Part shown: positions 1 through 5,437 of the stretch, piece after piece
How positions within the stretch are numbered: the stretch's first letter is position 1
Layout of the letters: every line of letters begins with the position of its first letter
From: JAWXBG01 sp034439875
GTDB taxonomy: Bacteria > Bacteroidota > Bacteroidia > Flavobacteriales_D > Sanyastnellaceae
Assembly: GCA_034439875.1 (NCBI GenBank)
Contig: JAWXBG010000141.1
Span: 1 to 5,437, forward strand
Length of the DNA stretch: 5,437 bases
Direction of reading: 5' to 3'
Translations under genes and position numbers: made by a program
Notes under the pieces: model-generated
Databases searched by the model: none
Told to the model about the DNA's origin: nothing
The model's input: the letters and a program-made list of their open reading frames with translations, nothing else

Positions 1-1
1 G

Positions 2-40
2 CTTTGCGTGAAAATAAAGACGCTCGCCTTTCACGCAAAG
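2..40. repeat. Inverted repeat (stem-loop) of repeat copy A
   Basis: CTTTGCGTGAAA at 2-13 is the exact reverse complement of TTTCACGCAAAG at 29-40, leaving a 15-nt loop. The structure would form on either strand as RNA or as a DNA cruciform. No T-tract follows, so it is not an intrinsic terminator. Confidence 0.75.
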
Positions 41-132
41 TTCGCAGAGGGAATTGCACGCAGAGAACGCAGAGGCGATTTGAAATTCTAAATTCCAATA
101 ATTGCTTGTCTTCTAACATATAAATCTTTCCG

Positions 133-176
133 GCTTTGCGTCCGATCTTTGCGGGCTTTGCGTCCGATCTTTGCGG
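133..176. repeat. Two exact 22-bp direct repeats between copies A and B
   Basis: Bases 133-154 and 155-176 are identical, and each contains two CTTTGCG words separated by a short TCCGAT-containing spacer. They sit exactly at the junction of the first two long repeats and are absent from the junction of copies B and C. This explains why the first period is 176 bp and the second about 133 bp. The perfect identity suggests a recent slippage or recombination duplication. Confidence 0.85.
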
Positions 177-177
177 G

Positions 178-216
178 CTTTGCGTGAAAATAAAGACGCT
201 CGCATTTCACGCAAAG
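178..216. repeat. Inverted repeat (stem-loop) of repeat copy B
   Basis: The same perfect 12-bp arms as in copy A lie at 178-189 and 205-216. The loop differs from copy A at only one base (204 versus 28). Confidence 0.75.
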
Positions 217-310
217 TTCGCAGAGGGAATTGCACGCAGAGAGCGCAGAGGCGATTTGAAATTCCAAATTCCAATAACTGCTTGTCTTCCAACATATAAA
301 TGTTTGTGGT

Positions 311-349
311 CTTTGCGCGAAAAACAAGACGCTCGCATTTCACGCAAAG
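311..349. repeat. Inverted repeat (stem-loop) of repeat copy C
   Basis: The arms are at 311-322 and 338-349. One arm has CTTTGCGCGAAA, which leaves a single C-A mismatch in an otherwise complete 12-bp stem. The change is not compensated in the other arm, so it gives no covariation support for a selected RNA structure. Confidence 0.65.
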
Positions 350-382
350 TTCGCAGAGGGATTGTTGTAAAGAGAACAGAGC

Positions 383-524
383 TGAATGAGTGTGCCTATC
401 TAAAGCATATTGATAAATATTTTATCCTGCTAGTTTCCCAATGTGACACCCAAGCTAATTGGCCAAAGCTTGTTGCAATTCCCCTTCCTTCCCTAGATTT
501 GAGCCGAATAAATTATTGCGATGT
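383..524. other. Unique leader region upstream of the propeller gene
   Basis: This stretch separates the repeat array from the first gene. I see no coding potential of its own, no Shine-Dalgarno sequence and no convincing match to the Bacteroidota promoter pattern (TTTG about 19 nt ahead of TAnnTTTG). The only structure noted is an imperfect dyad: CAAGCT at 451-456 pairs with AGCTTG at 467-472, enclosing the palindrome TTGGCCAA at 459-466, whose centre is offset by one base. It could be an operator-like site or chance. The promoter of the following gene should lie here or within the array. Confidence 0.4.
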
Positions 525-3500
525 ATGAAACATTTCTCTTTTATTATCTTGCTCCTGCTCTTGGTATTTCAACTTTCAGCCCAAAAGAAAAAGGCTCCGG
601 AGGCTGCCGTTCCTGCTAGAGTAGACCAAAAGTACTTGAGCGGTTTGACTTGGCGAAACCTAGGCCCCTACCGAGGAGGAAGGAGTTGTGCCGTGACCGG
701 TGTAAAGGGTAAGGCCAATGAATTCTACTTCGGCGCGGCAGGAGGTGGCGTTTGGCGCACAACCGATGCAGGCAATTCCTGGGAGAATATTTCAGACGGC
801 TTTTTTGGTGGGAGTATCGGTGCCATCGCTTTAAGCGAAAGCAATCCCAACGTAATATATGTGGGACAAGGCGAAGAAACCGTTCGAGGAAATACAAGCA
901 GTGGAAGTGGCGTGTGGCGAACATTAGATGGGGGTCGAACCTGGGAGCACATTGGATTGGAAAAGACCGAACATATTTCTCGCATACGTATTCATCCGCA
1001 GAACCCAGATATCGTGTATGTGGCTGCCATGGGTGACCTCTTCAAAGACAATGAAGATCGAGGGGTTTATAAGACTATAGATGGTGGCAAGACGTGGAAT
1101 CGTATTCTCTTTAAAGACGCAGGATCCGGTGCCATCGACCTTATCCTTGATCCGAGCAATCCACGAATACTCTATGCTAGCACCTGGACTTTTAGAAGAA
1201 CTCCCTACTCTTTCAGCAGTGGTGGAGAAGGCAGTGCCTTGTGGAAGAGTACCGACAATGGAGAGACCTGGAAGAAGATCAGCACGCAATCTGGCTTTCC
1301 GGGAGGAATGCTCGGTATTATTGGTGTGACTGTTTCACCTGTCAATCCAGACCGCGTTTGGGCCATGGTAGAAAACGAACCAAAAGGTGGTCTTTACCGC
1401 AGCGACGATGGTGGAATGAATTGGCAGCGCGTGAACGAAGACCGAAATCTCCGCCAACGATCATGGTATTACAGCCGTGTATATGCTGATACGCAAGATG
1501 CCGAAAAGGTGTATGTGCTAAACGTGGCGTACCATACCAGTGTGGATGGTGGACGAACATTTCAAGAGCGTTACGCGCCGCATGGAGATCACCACGACTT
1601 GTGGATAGATCCAGAAGAACCCAGCCGAATGATAATTGGAGATGATGGAGGTGCGCAAATTAGCTTTGACGGTGGGAAAAACTGGTCGAGTTATATGACC
1701 GAACCCACAGCACAGTTCTATCGCGTAACTACTGATGATCATTTTCCATTCCGAATCTATGGTGCGCAACAGGACAATTCTTCAGTACGCATGAACCATA
1801 GAAGCGATGGTGGATTCATCAGTGAAGATGATTGGGAGGAGACAGCGGGAGGTGAAGCAGGTCACCATGCTATCTATCAGAAAAACGACGACATCGTTTT
1901 TGGAGGTGAGTATGGTGGATTCATGATGAGTCTGAATCATAAAACAAAAGAAATACAAGCCACCAACGTATGGCCCAACAATCCCCTTGGACATGGAGTT
2001 GAGAATATGAAATATAGGTTCCAATGGAACTATCCTATCTTCTTCAGCAAACACGATCCAGAAAAACTGTATGCGTTTAGCCAATGCGTGCATGTAAGCA
2101 GAGACCTCGGTAAAAGCTGGGAAACAATCAGTTCTGACCTCACCACTAATGACCTTTCCAAGCAGGGACCTAGCGGCGGACCCATTACCAAAGACAATAC
2201 AGCGGTAGAATATTACTGCACAATTTTCGCTGCGGTTGAATCTGTGAACAATGGCGATGTGTTGTGGACAGGTAGTGATGATGGCCGTGTGAACATCACT
2301 CGCGATGGTGGAAAAACCTGGTCTGACATTACACCTCCTGCTTTACCGGCCTTCACGCAAATTAATAGCATGGATGCCGATCCATTTTCTGAAGGTGGAC
2401 TCTACATCGCTGCTACCAACTATAAATGGGGAAGTGATGAACCCTTACTATTCAAGACGAGCGACTACGGAAAGACGTGGATGCGTATCGATAAAGGTAT
2501 CGAGCGCAATCATTTTACACGTACAATTCGATCGGATCGCGAAAAAAAGGGACTATTGTTTGCGGGCACAGAACGAGGTTTGTACATCTCCTTCGACGAC
2601 GGAAAAAATTGGCAGATCTTTCAAAATGATCTTCCACAAGTACCTATCACTGACCTCGCTGTGAAGGACCGCAGCCTGATTGCTGCTACGCAGGGGCGTG
2701 GCTTTTGGATGATTGATGACCTAAGTCCGCTTTATGAATTGTCTGATGTGAAGGGTAAATCTGCGTATCTCTACACTCCAAAAAAGACATGGTTGATGAA
2801 AGCCGATTATGGTGGTAAAAGCAAAACGAGCGGTGAAAATCATCCAAATGGGGCCATCTTGAATTACTTCATTGAGAAAGTTGATACATCAAGTACTTAC
2901 ACTTTCACTGTTCAAAATATGTTGGGAGATACTGTACGTTGGTATAGCAGCAAAGCCAAACGAACTGAAGAAAAGTGGGAGCCGAAGGAAGGATCCAACC
3001 GGTTTATTTGGAACATGCAAACCGAGGGAGTTGAAGGGATAGAAGGTATGATTCTTTGGTGGGCACTTGACTCCGGACCATTTGTATTACCGGGCGAATA
3101 CAAAGTCACATTTGGTGTGAACGAATTCAAACAAGAAGTCCCCCTCACGCTGGCATTGGATCCAAGGGTTTCTGCTAGTCAGCAGGACCTTAAGGATCAA
3201 TACGATTTTATTTGCAGTGGCAGAGACAAAATGAATGAATTGAATGTATGCATCAGGGAGATCCGCAAGATAAATATACAGCTAGCGGATCTGAAGGGCA
3301 GGGTGGAACTGGAAGCATTGAAATCTGATATTGACAGCTTGTTGAACCGCGGATCGGAAATCGAAAAAGCTCTCTACCAAACGCAGAACAGAAGCTCGCA
3401 AGACCCATTGAACTTTCCTATTCGCTTGAACAATAAATATGGTCACGTTTTAGCACTGGCCAATGTAGGATTTAACAAACCCGCTGAACAGATGTTTGGG

Positions 3501-3623
3501 GTAAAAGAAGAGTTAGAAACTTTGATAAATGTGGAACTCGAAAAATGGAAGAAGGTGAAAGTCGATTTGGAAAGGCTAAATCAGGAAATACACGAGGCGA
3601 AAGTCCCATTTTTGAAGTGGTAA
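525..3623 (+). CDS. Exported sortilin/BNR-type (Asp-box) beta-propeller protein
   Basis: The 1032-residue product is a large secreted or periplasmic multi-propeller protein of the sortilin/VPS10-like, GH74-like superfamily, often annotated as 'glycosyl hydrolase' or 'BNR repeat protein' in Bacteroidota. The ATG at 525 was chosen because it opens a clear signal peptide: MKH, a Leu-rich core at residues 5-16, and likely cleavage at LSA-Q (19/20). The frame stays open upstream to a TTG at 459, but the extra 22 residues would bury that signal. Eleven Asp boxes (S/T-x-D-x-G-x-T/S/N-W/F) start at residues 79, 133, 184, 242, 293, 339, 380, 525, 592, 645 and 689, enough for two beta-propellers. DHHDLWIDP (355-363) and GAQQDN (413-418) resemble conserved family segments. 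Residues ~745-880 look like a beta-sandwich (EGSNRFIWNM, then PGEYKVTF), and ~885-1032 is charged and helical, possibly coiled coil. It ends in VPFLKW with no T9SS tail and has no lipobox cysteine. Substrate or partner is unknown, and enzymatic activity is not shown. Confidence 0.93.
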   Translation: MKHFSFIILLLLLVFQLSAQKKKAPEAAVPARVDQKYLSGLTWRNLGPYRGGRSCAVTGVKGKANEFYFGAAGGGVWRTTDAGNSWENISDGFFGGSIGAIALSESNPNVIYVGQGEETVRGNTSSGSGVWRTLDGGRTWEHIGLEKTEHISRIRIHPQNPDIVYVAAMGDLFKDNEDRGVYKTIDGGKTWNRILFKDAGSGAIDLILDPSNPRILYASTWTFRRTPYSFSSGGEGSALWKSTDNGETWKKISTQSGFPGGMLGIIGVTVSPVNPDRVWAMVENEPKGGLYRSDDGGMNWQRVNEDRNLRQRSWYYSRVYADTQDAEKVYVLNVAYHTSVDGGRTFQERYAPHGDHHDLWIDPEEPSRMIIGDDGGAQISFDGGKNWSSYMTEPTAQFYRVTTDDHFPFRIYGAQQDNSSVRMNHRSDGGFISEDDWEETAGGEAGHHAIYQKNDDIVFGGEYGGFMMSLNHKTKEIQATNVWPNNPLGHGVENMKYRFQWNYPIFFSKHDPEKLYAFSQCVHVSRDLGKSWETISSDLTTNDLSKQGPSGGPITKDNTAVEYYCTIFAAVESVNNGDVLWTGSDDGRVNITRDGGKTWSDITPPALPAFTQINSMDADPFSEGGLYIAATNYKWGSDEPLLFKTSDYGKTWMRIDKGIERNHFTRTIRSDREKKGLLFAGTERGLYISFDDGKNWQIFQNDLPQVPITDLAVKDRSLIAATQGRGFWMIDDLSPLYELSDVKGKSAYLYTPKKTWLMKADYGGKSKTSGENHPNGAILNYFIEKVDTSSTYTFTVQNMLGDTVRWYSSKAKRTEEKWEPKEGSNRFIWNMQTEGVEGIEGMILWWALDSGPFVLPGEYKVTFGVNEFKQEVPLTLALDPRVSASQQDLKDQYDFICSGRDKMNELNVCIREIRKINIQLADLKGRVELEALKSDIDSLLNRGSEIEKALYQTQNRSSQDPLNFPIRLNNKYGHVLALANVGFNKPAEQMFGVKEELETLINVELEKWKKVKVDLERLNQEIHEAKVPFLKW

Positions 3624-3630
3624 GAGTGGG

Positions 3631-3654
3631 AATTCAAAATGGAAAATTCAAAAT
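3631..3654. repeat. Short A/T-rich direct repeat after the propeller gene
   Basis: AATTCAAAAT occurs at 3631-3640 and again at 3645-3654, a 14-bp period beginning eight bases after the stop codon. It resembles the A/T-rich tail of the upstream long repeats (GAAATTC/AAATTCC words near 82-97 and 258-273). No GC-rich stem with a T-tract is present, so I do not call a terminator here. Confidence 0.5.
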
Positions 3655-3663
3655 TGTCCCGAT

Positions 3664-3748
3664 AATTACTCAGCAATCTCTGCGGTCAGAATGCTAAAAA
3701 CGCCATTTGTAACACAATCACATTTTGATCGTCCTAGTCTGAGTAATT
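3664..3748. promoter_or_regulatory. 10-bp inverted repeat in the leader of the T9SS cargo gene
   Basis: AATTACTCAG at 3664-3673 is the exact reverse complement of CTGAGTAATT at 3739-3748, with 65 bases between the arms. The distal arm ends 22 bases before the start codon at 3771. The arms could close a long 5'-leader structure, or be two half-sites for a DNA-binding protein. The role is inferred only from symmetry and position, and no regulator gene is present nearby. Confidence 0.4.
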
Positions 3749-3770
3749 TCACCTCATAAAATTTAGCCAA

Positions 3771-4754
3771 ATGAAAAAAATCTACTTATTGCCCATTTCA
3801 CTATTTGCAATCCAGGCGTATTCCCAAATACTGCCTTACGATTTTAGCACATTCAACGAGCCTTATGTGTCTCTATCGGAAGCTAGTTCGGCCAATGGAG
3901 AGGAAATCTGGGATGACCCTGAGTACCTTATTCCCATTGGTTTTACCATGGACTTAATGGGAGAGCAAACAAGTAATATTCTTCTTTTGTATCCTGGAGC
4001 TCAGCTTATTCCTACAGGTGTTGAAACAGAGGTATCATTATTATTCCCTTATGGTGAAGACATAATGGACACAGGCAACGATAAGATTGGCTCTCAAAGT
4101 CCAATACTATACACCACAGAGGGTTTGCCAGGAAGTCGGGTTTTCAAACTTGAGTGGAGCAATGTCGGTTTTTATTCCGAATGGGAAAATTTGGGCACTT
4201 TCAGCAATACAATGAGTTTTCAGCTATGGTTTTATGAAACAACAAATGATATCGAATACCGATTTGGCGGAAACACCATCAAGGATTTTGATAACATACA
4301 TCCATTGGGAGGAGCGATTGTAGGACTTGCAAAAAATGTAAGTTTGGATACCGGTGCATGGGAAGCACTGTGGCTTATCGGTGGCGACCCGACCAATCCG
4401 ACGGTAACACCATATGTCGACCCTGAAACAGCTCCTGATCCTTCCATACTTCTAAATGCCGTGCCACCTAGCGGCACTGTATACCATTTTGATACCGGAA
4501 TAGTAAGCGTAGATGAGCAATCCAGTGGAATTGAATTGAACCTCTATCCTACCCGATCGGACAATCAGGTTTATATCAATATTAGCGAATCACTTCCATA
4601 CAGTATTTATGATGCAGTAGGAAATTTAGTTGAAGCCGGTAGATTAAATTCAGGATTAAACAGTATTAATGTGACTGAATTTGCCTCTGGACTATATGTG
4701 TTGCAAGTAAATGAAGGCATCTACGTGCAAAGCAGGAAGTTCGTTAGGATATAA
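3771..4754 (+). CDS. T9SS C-terminal-domain secreted protein, function unknown
   Basis: The product is 327 residues. A signal peptide (MKKIYLLPISLFAIQAYS, likely cut before Q19) directs it across the inner membrane. Residues ~255-327 look like a T9SS type A sorting domain: the NLYP start (257-260), strand SIYDAVGNLVEAG (278-290), FASGLYVLQV (304-313) and the terminal KFVRI. Such domains take proteins across the outer membrane, where they are cleaved and the protein is released or anchored to the surface. The usual YPNP start reads YPTR here, a mild deviation. The body (19-250) is beta-rich. Residues 122-165 contain RVFKLEWSNVGF and, later, FQLWFYETTNDIEYRFG, a pattern I associate with uncharacterised Bacteroidota surface proteins, loosely similar to adhesin or carbohydrate-binding sandwiches. 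No catalytic motif is evident. The start ATG is in an A-rich context (CCAAATGAAAAAAATC) without a Shine-Dalgarno. It lies 147 bp after the propeller gene on the same strand and ends just before a strong terminator. Confidence 0.9.
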   Translation: MKKIYLLPISLFAIQAYSQILPYDFSTFNEPYVSLSEASSANGEEIWDDPEYLIPIGFTMDLMGEQTSNILLLYPGAQLIPTGVETEVSLLFPYGEDIMDTGNDKIGSQSPILYTTEGLPGSRVFKLEWSNVGFYSEWENLGTFSNTMSFQLWFYETTNDIEYRFGGNTIKDFDNIHPLGGAIVGLAKNVSLDTGAWEALWLIGGDPTNPTVTPYVDPETAPDPSILLNAVPPSGTVYHFDTGIVSVDEQSSGIELNLYPTRSDNQVYINISESLPYSIYDAVGNLVEAGRLNSGLNSINVTEFASGLYVLQVNEGIYVQSRKFVRI

Positions 4755-4776
4755 AATGATCACAAAAGGATGAATT

Positions 4777-4810
4777 AAAAAGAGCGGCACCGGCCGCTTT
4801 TTTTGTTTTT
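4777..4810 (+). terminator. Intrinsic terminator, possibly bidirectional
   Basis: AGCGGC (4783-4788), loop ACCG, and GCCGCT (4793-4798) form a perfect 6-bp GC-rich stem. It extends through a G-T pair and five A-T pairs to a 12-bp stem (4777-4788 with 4793-4804). The plus-strand side continues as T-rich sequence to 4810. It begins 23 nt after the stop codon of the T9SS cargo gene. The A-run on the left arm gives a T-run on the minus strand, so the element could also stop transcripts from the convergent gene ending at 5008, although that lies about 200 nt away. Confidence 0.9.
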
Positions 4811-4868
4811 AATTTAAGTCGTTCTTCATACCCGAAAGCTACCATTTTATACCAACTCTGCTTGTTAA

Positions 4869-4916
4869 ATGCTGCATGGCGCATTGGAAGTTTTTTTGAG
4901 CAATGCACTGCAGCAT
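4869..4916. repeat. Interrupted palindrome in the convergent spacer
   Basis: ATGCTGCA (4869-4876) pairs with TGCAGCAT (4909-4916), and GCATTG (4881-4886) pairs with CAATGC (4901-4906). The two stems are separated by a small asymmetric internal loop (4 nt against 2 nt) and capped by a 14-nt loop. This gives 14 base pairs in a 48-nt element, longer than expected by chance. The plus-strand T-run (4891-4897) lies inside the loop, not after the stem, so this is not a standard terminator. A separate 8-bp palindrome, TGCATGCA, lies just beyond at 4919-4926. Confidence 0.6.
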
Positions 4917-4927
4917 CTTGCATGCAC

Positions 4928-5000
4928 GAAGTGGTATTAGCACTTCATAGCGAATCCCGATGCGGATTTTGGGTTAAAAGGGAAAAGTGTTTAGAAGTGC
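4928..5000. other. Short hairpins with alternative pairing in the convergent spacer
   Basis: GAAGTG (4928-4933) can pair with CACTTC (4941-4946) over a 7-nt loop. The overlapping word GCACTTC (4940-4946) can instead pair with GAAGTGC at 4994-5000. Between these lies a small hairpin, AATCC (4953-4957) with GGATT (4964-4968). The region lies immediately 3' of the minus-strand gene, so it would form part of that transcript's 3' end if transcription continues to the terminator near 4780. No known ncRNA family is recognised. Confidence 0.4.
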
Positions 5001-5007
5001 CCTTCTT

Positions 5008-5409
5008 CTACCCACATTCATTTCCGAATACACTGATGAATATAAGTAGATCAGTAATATTTACTGCTCCACTTTCATCCAGATCGGGCAATCCGCAAGA
5101 GATTGTGCAACCTAATGCCGAAGCGAATATCAACAGGTCGGCAACATTCACAAATCCGTTGGTATCGAAATCGCCCAGACAGAATGCGCTATTCTGTGGC
5201 GGTTGATGGAATCCTTGTGATAATGTAATTTCGGGTGACCCGAGTGTATAAATGGCAACTTCTCCAACAGTGCAGTCTGCCTGAAATTGAGCACCCGAGA
5301 ATGAGAATCCAAGGGATCCGATAACACTTCTTTCAATGGATTGCGCCGCACTTTGATACTGCGAAATAAAAATCGAAAATCCAATGAAGAATTGCAGAAT
5401 TGTTTTCAT
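5008..5409 (-). CDS. Small exported protein with dockerin-like calcium-binding repeats
   Basis: The product is 133 residues. A signal peptide occupies ~1-22 (hydrophobic FFIGFSIFIS, likely cleavage at SAA-Q23). Residues ~24-72 match a module I recognise from Bacteroidota extracellular proteins, usually found just before T9SS tails: a TVGE word (47-50) followed by ITLSQGFHQP (61-70). Residues 77-130 hold two dockerin/EF-hand-type repeats. The first loop is DFDTNGFVNVAD (80-91), with ligand positions D80, D82, N84, N88 and D91. The second is DLDESGAVNITD (109-120), with D109, D111, S113, N117 and D120. Each loop is followed by a DLLIF...FG/LG helix. Five cysteines (46, 77, 101, 105, 132) lie in the mature part, four of them around the repeats, so disulfides are possible. 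Calcium binding is inferred from the ligand pattern. No T9SS tail is present, and reading on past the TAG stop shows none. The start ATG lies 28 bases from the window edge, in A/T-rich sequence with no Shine-Dalgarno. Confidence 0.88.
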   Translation of the reverse strand: MKTILQFFIGFSIFISQYQSAAQSIERSVIGSLGFSFSGAQFQADCTVGEVAIYTLGSPEITLSQGFHQPPQNSAFCLGDFDTNGFVNVADLLIFASALGCTISCGLPDLDESGAVNITDLLIFISVFGNECG

Positions 5410-5437
5410 GTTCTATTTATTAATACTATTTATAAAC

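Larger units (their letters stand above)
1..382. repeat. Tandem array of ~132-bp CTTTGCG/ACGCAGAG repeat
   Basis: Three copies are visible. Copy A spans 1-132, copy B spans 177-308, and a decaying copy C spans about 309-382. A and B match at all but eight of 132 positions by eye (differences at 28, 67, 89, 102, 114, 126, 130 and 131 of copy A). Copy C matches well as far as the GCAGAGGG word ending at 360 and then degenerates. Each copy has, in order, a CTTTGCG...CGCAAAG stem-loop, a run of ACGCAGAG-like words, and (in A and B) an A/T-rich tail. Open frames cross the array on both strands, but they are low-complexity products of the repeat with no recognisable protein features. From memory, words of this kind are frequent in intergenic DNA of Bacteroidota, with no agreed function. 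Copy A begins at the window edge, so the array may continue upstream. Confidence 0.85.

Noticed and set aside
1..382. CRISPR array
   Set aside because: The repeats are long and directly adjacent, spacers are not unique 30-40-bp units, and no cas gene is present.
459..524. Upstream extension of the propeller gene from a TTG at 459
   Set aside because: It would put 22 non-hydrophobic residues before a textbook signal peptide. The ATG at 525 is the first ATG in frame and fits an exported protein.
88..528. Open frames on both strands across the repeat array (for example 136-528 plus, 88-327 and 113-343 minus)
   Set aside because: They are built from the tandem repeat, have internally repetitive low-complexity products, no recognisable motifs and no initiation context, and overlap each other.
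3624..3665. Terminator directly after the propeller gene
   Set aside because: GGGA near 3628 and TCCC near 3657 could pair weakly, but there is no solid stem and no T-tract after it.
3724..3750. Bacteroidota-type promoter (TTTG at 3724-3727 with TAATTTC at 3744-3750) ahead of the T9SS cargo gene
   Set aside because: The -7 element lacks the full TAnnTTTG match and the spacing is 16 nt, not about 19, so it cannot be told from chance.
4869..4916. tRNA or other known structured RNA gene
   Set aside because: The fold is a single long hairpin with no cloverleaf and no conserved T-loop sequence.
4862..5206. 114-residue plus-strand frame overlapping the minus-strand gene
   Set aside because: It begins in hairpin-rich spacer at a non-ATG codon, has no signal or domain, and is antisense to the well-supported dockerin-like gene.

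Overview
The window looks like a chromosomal segment from a member of the Bacteroidota, most likely a free-living Flavobacteriales or Cytophagales relative. One protein carries a type IX secretion system (T9SS) C-terminal sorting domain, and another carries the 'TVGE...SQGFHQP' module that is common in proteins of this phylum. All three genes start without a recognisable Shine-Dalgarno sequence, in A/T-rich leaders, as is usual there. The genus cannot be named from the sequence.

Layout: bases 1-382 are a non-coding tandem array of a ~132-bp repeat built from CTTTGCG/CGCAAAG and ACGCAGAG words, with two exact 22-bp repeats between the first two copies. Bases 383-524 are unique leader sequence with one small imperfect dyad. 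Bases 525-3623 (+) encode a 1032-residue exported protein with eleven Asp-box (BNR/sortilin-type) beta-propeller motifs. A 147-bp spacer with a 10-bp inverted repeat follows. Bases 3771-4754 (+) encode a 327-residue T9SS cargo protein of unknown function. A strong intrinsic terminator lies at 4777-4810, followed by a hairpin-rich spacer. Bases 5008-5409 (-) encode a small convergent exported protein that joins the 'SQGFHQP' module to two dockerin-like calcium-binding repeats and has no T9SS tail.

All three proteins have signal peptides, so the segment serves the cell envelope or the outside of the cell. Nothing in the sequence shows that they work together. The two plus-strand genes may be co-transcribed, since no terminator is visible between them, but the 147-bp gap and the inverted repeat leave room for independent control. 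I see no defence system, mobile-element gene, CRISPR array, tRNA or rRNA. I do not find a convincing new multi-gene system; the items most worth a second look are the dockerin-bearing small protein, the hairpin-rich spacer beside it, and the repeat array.
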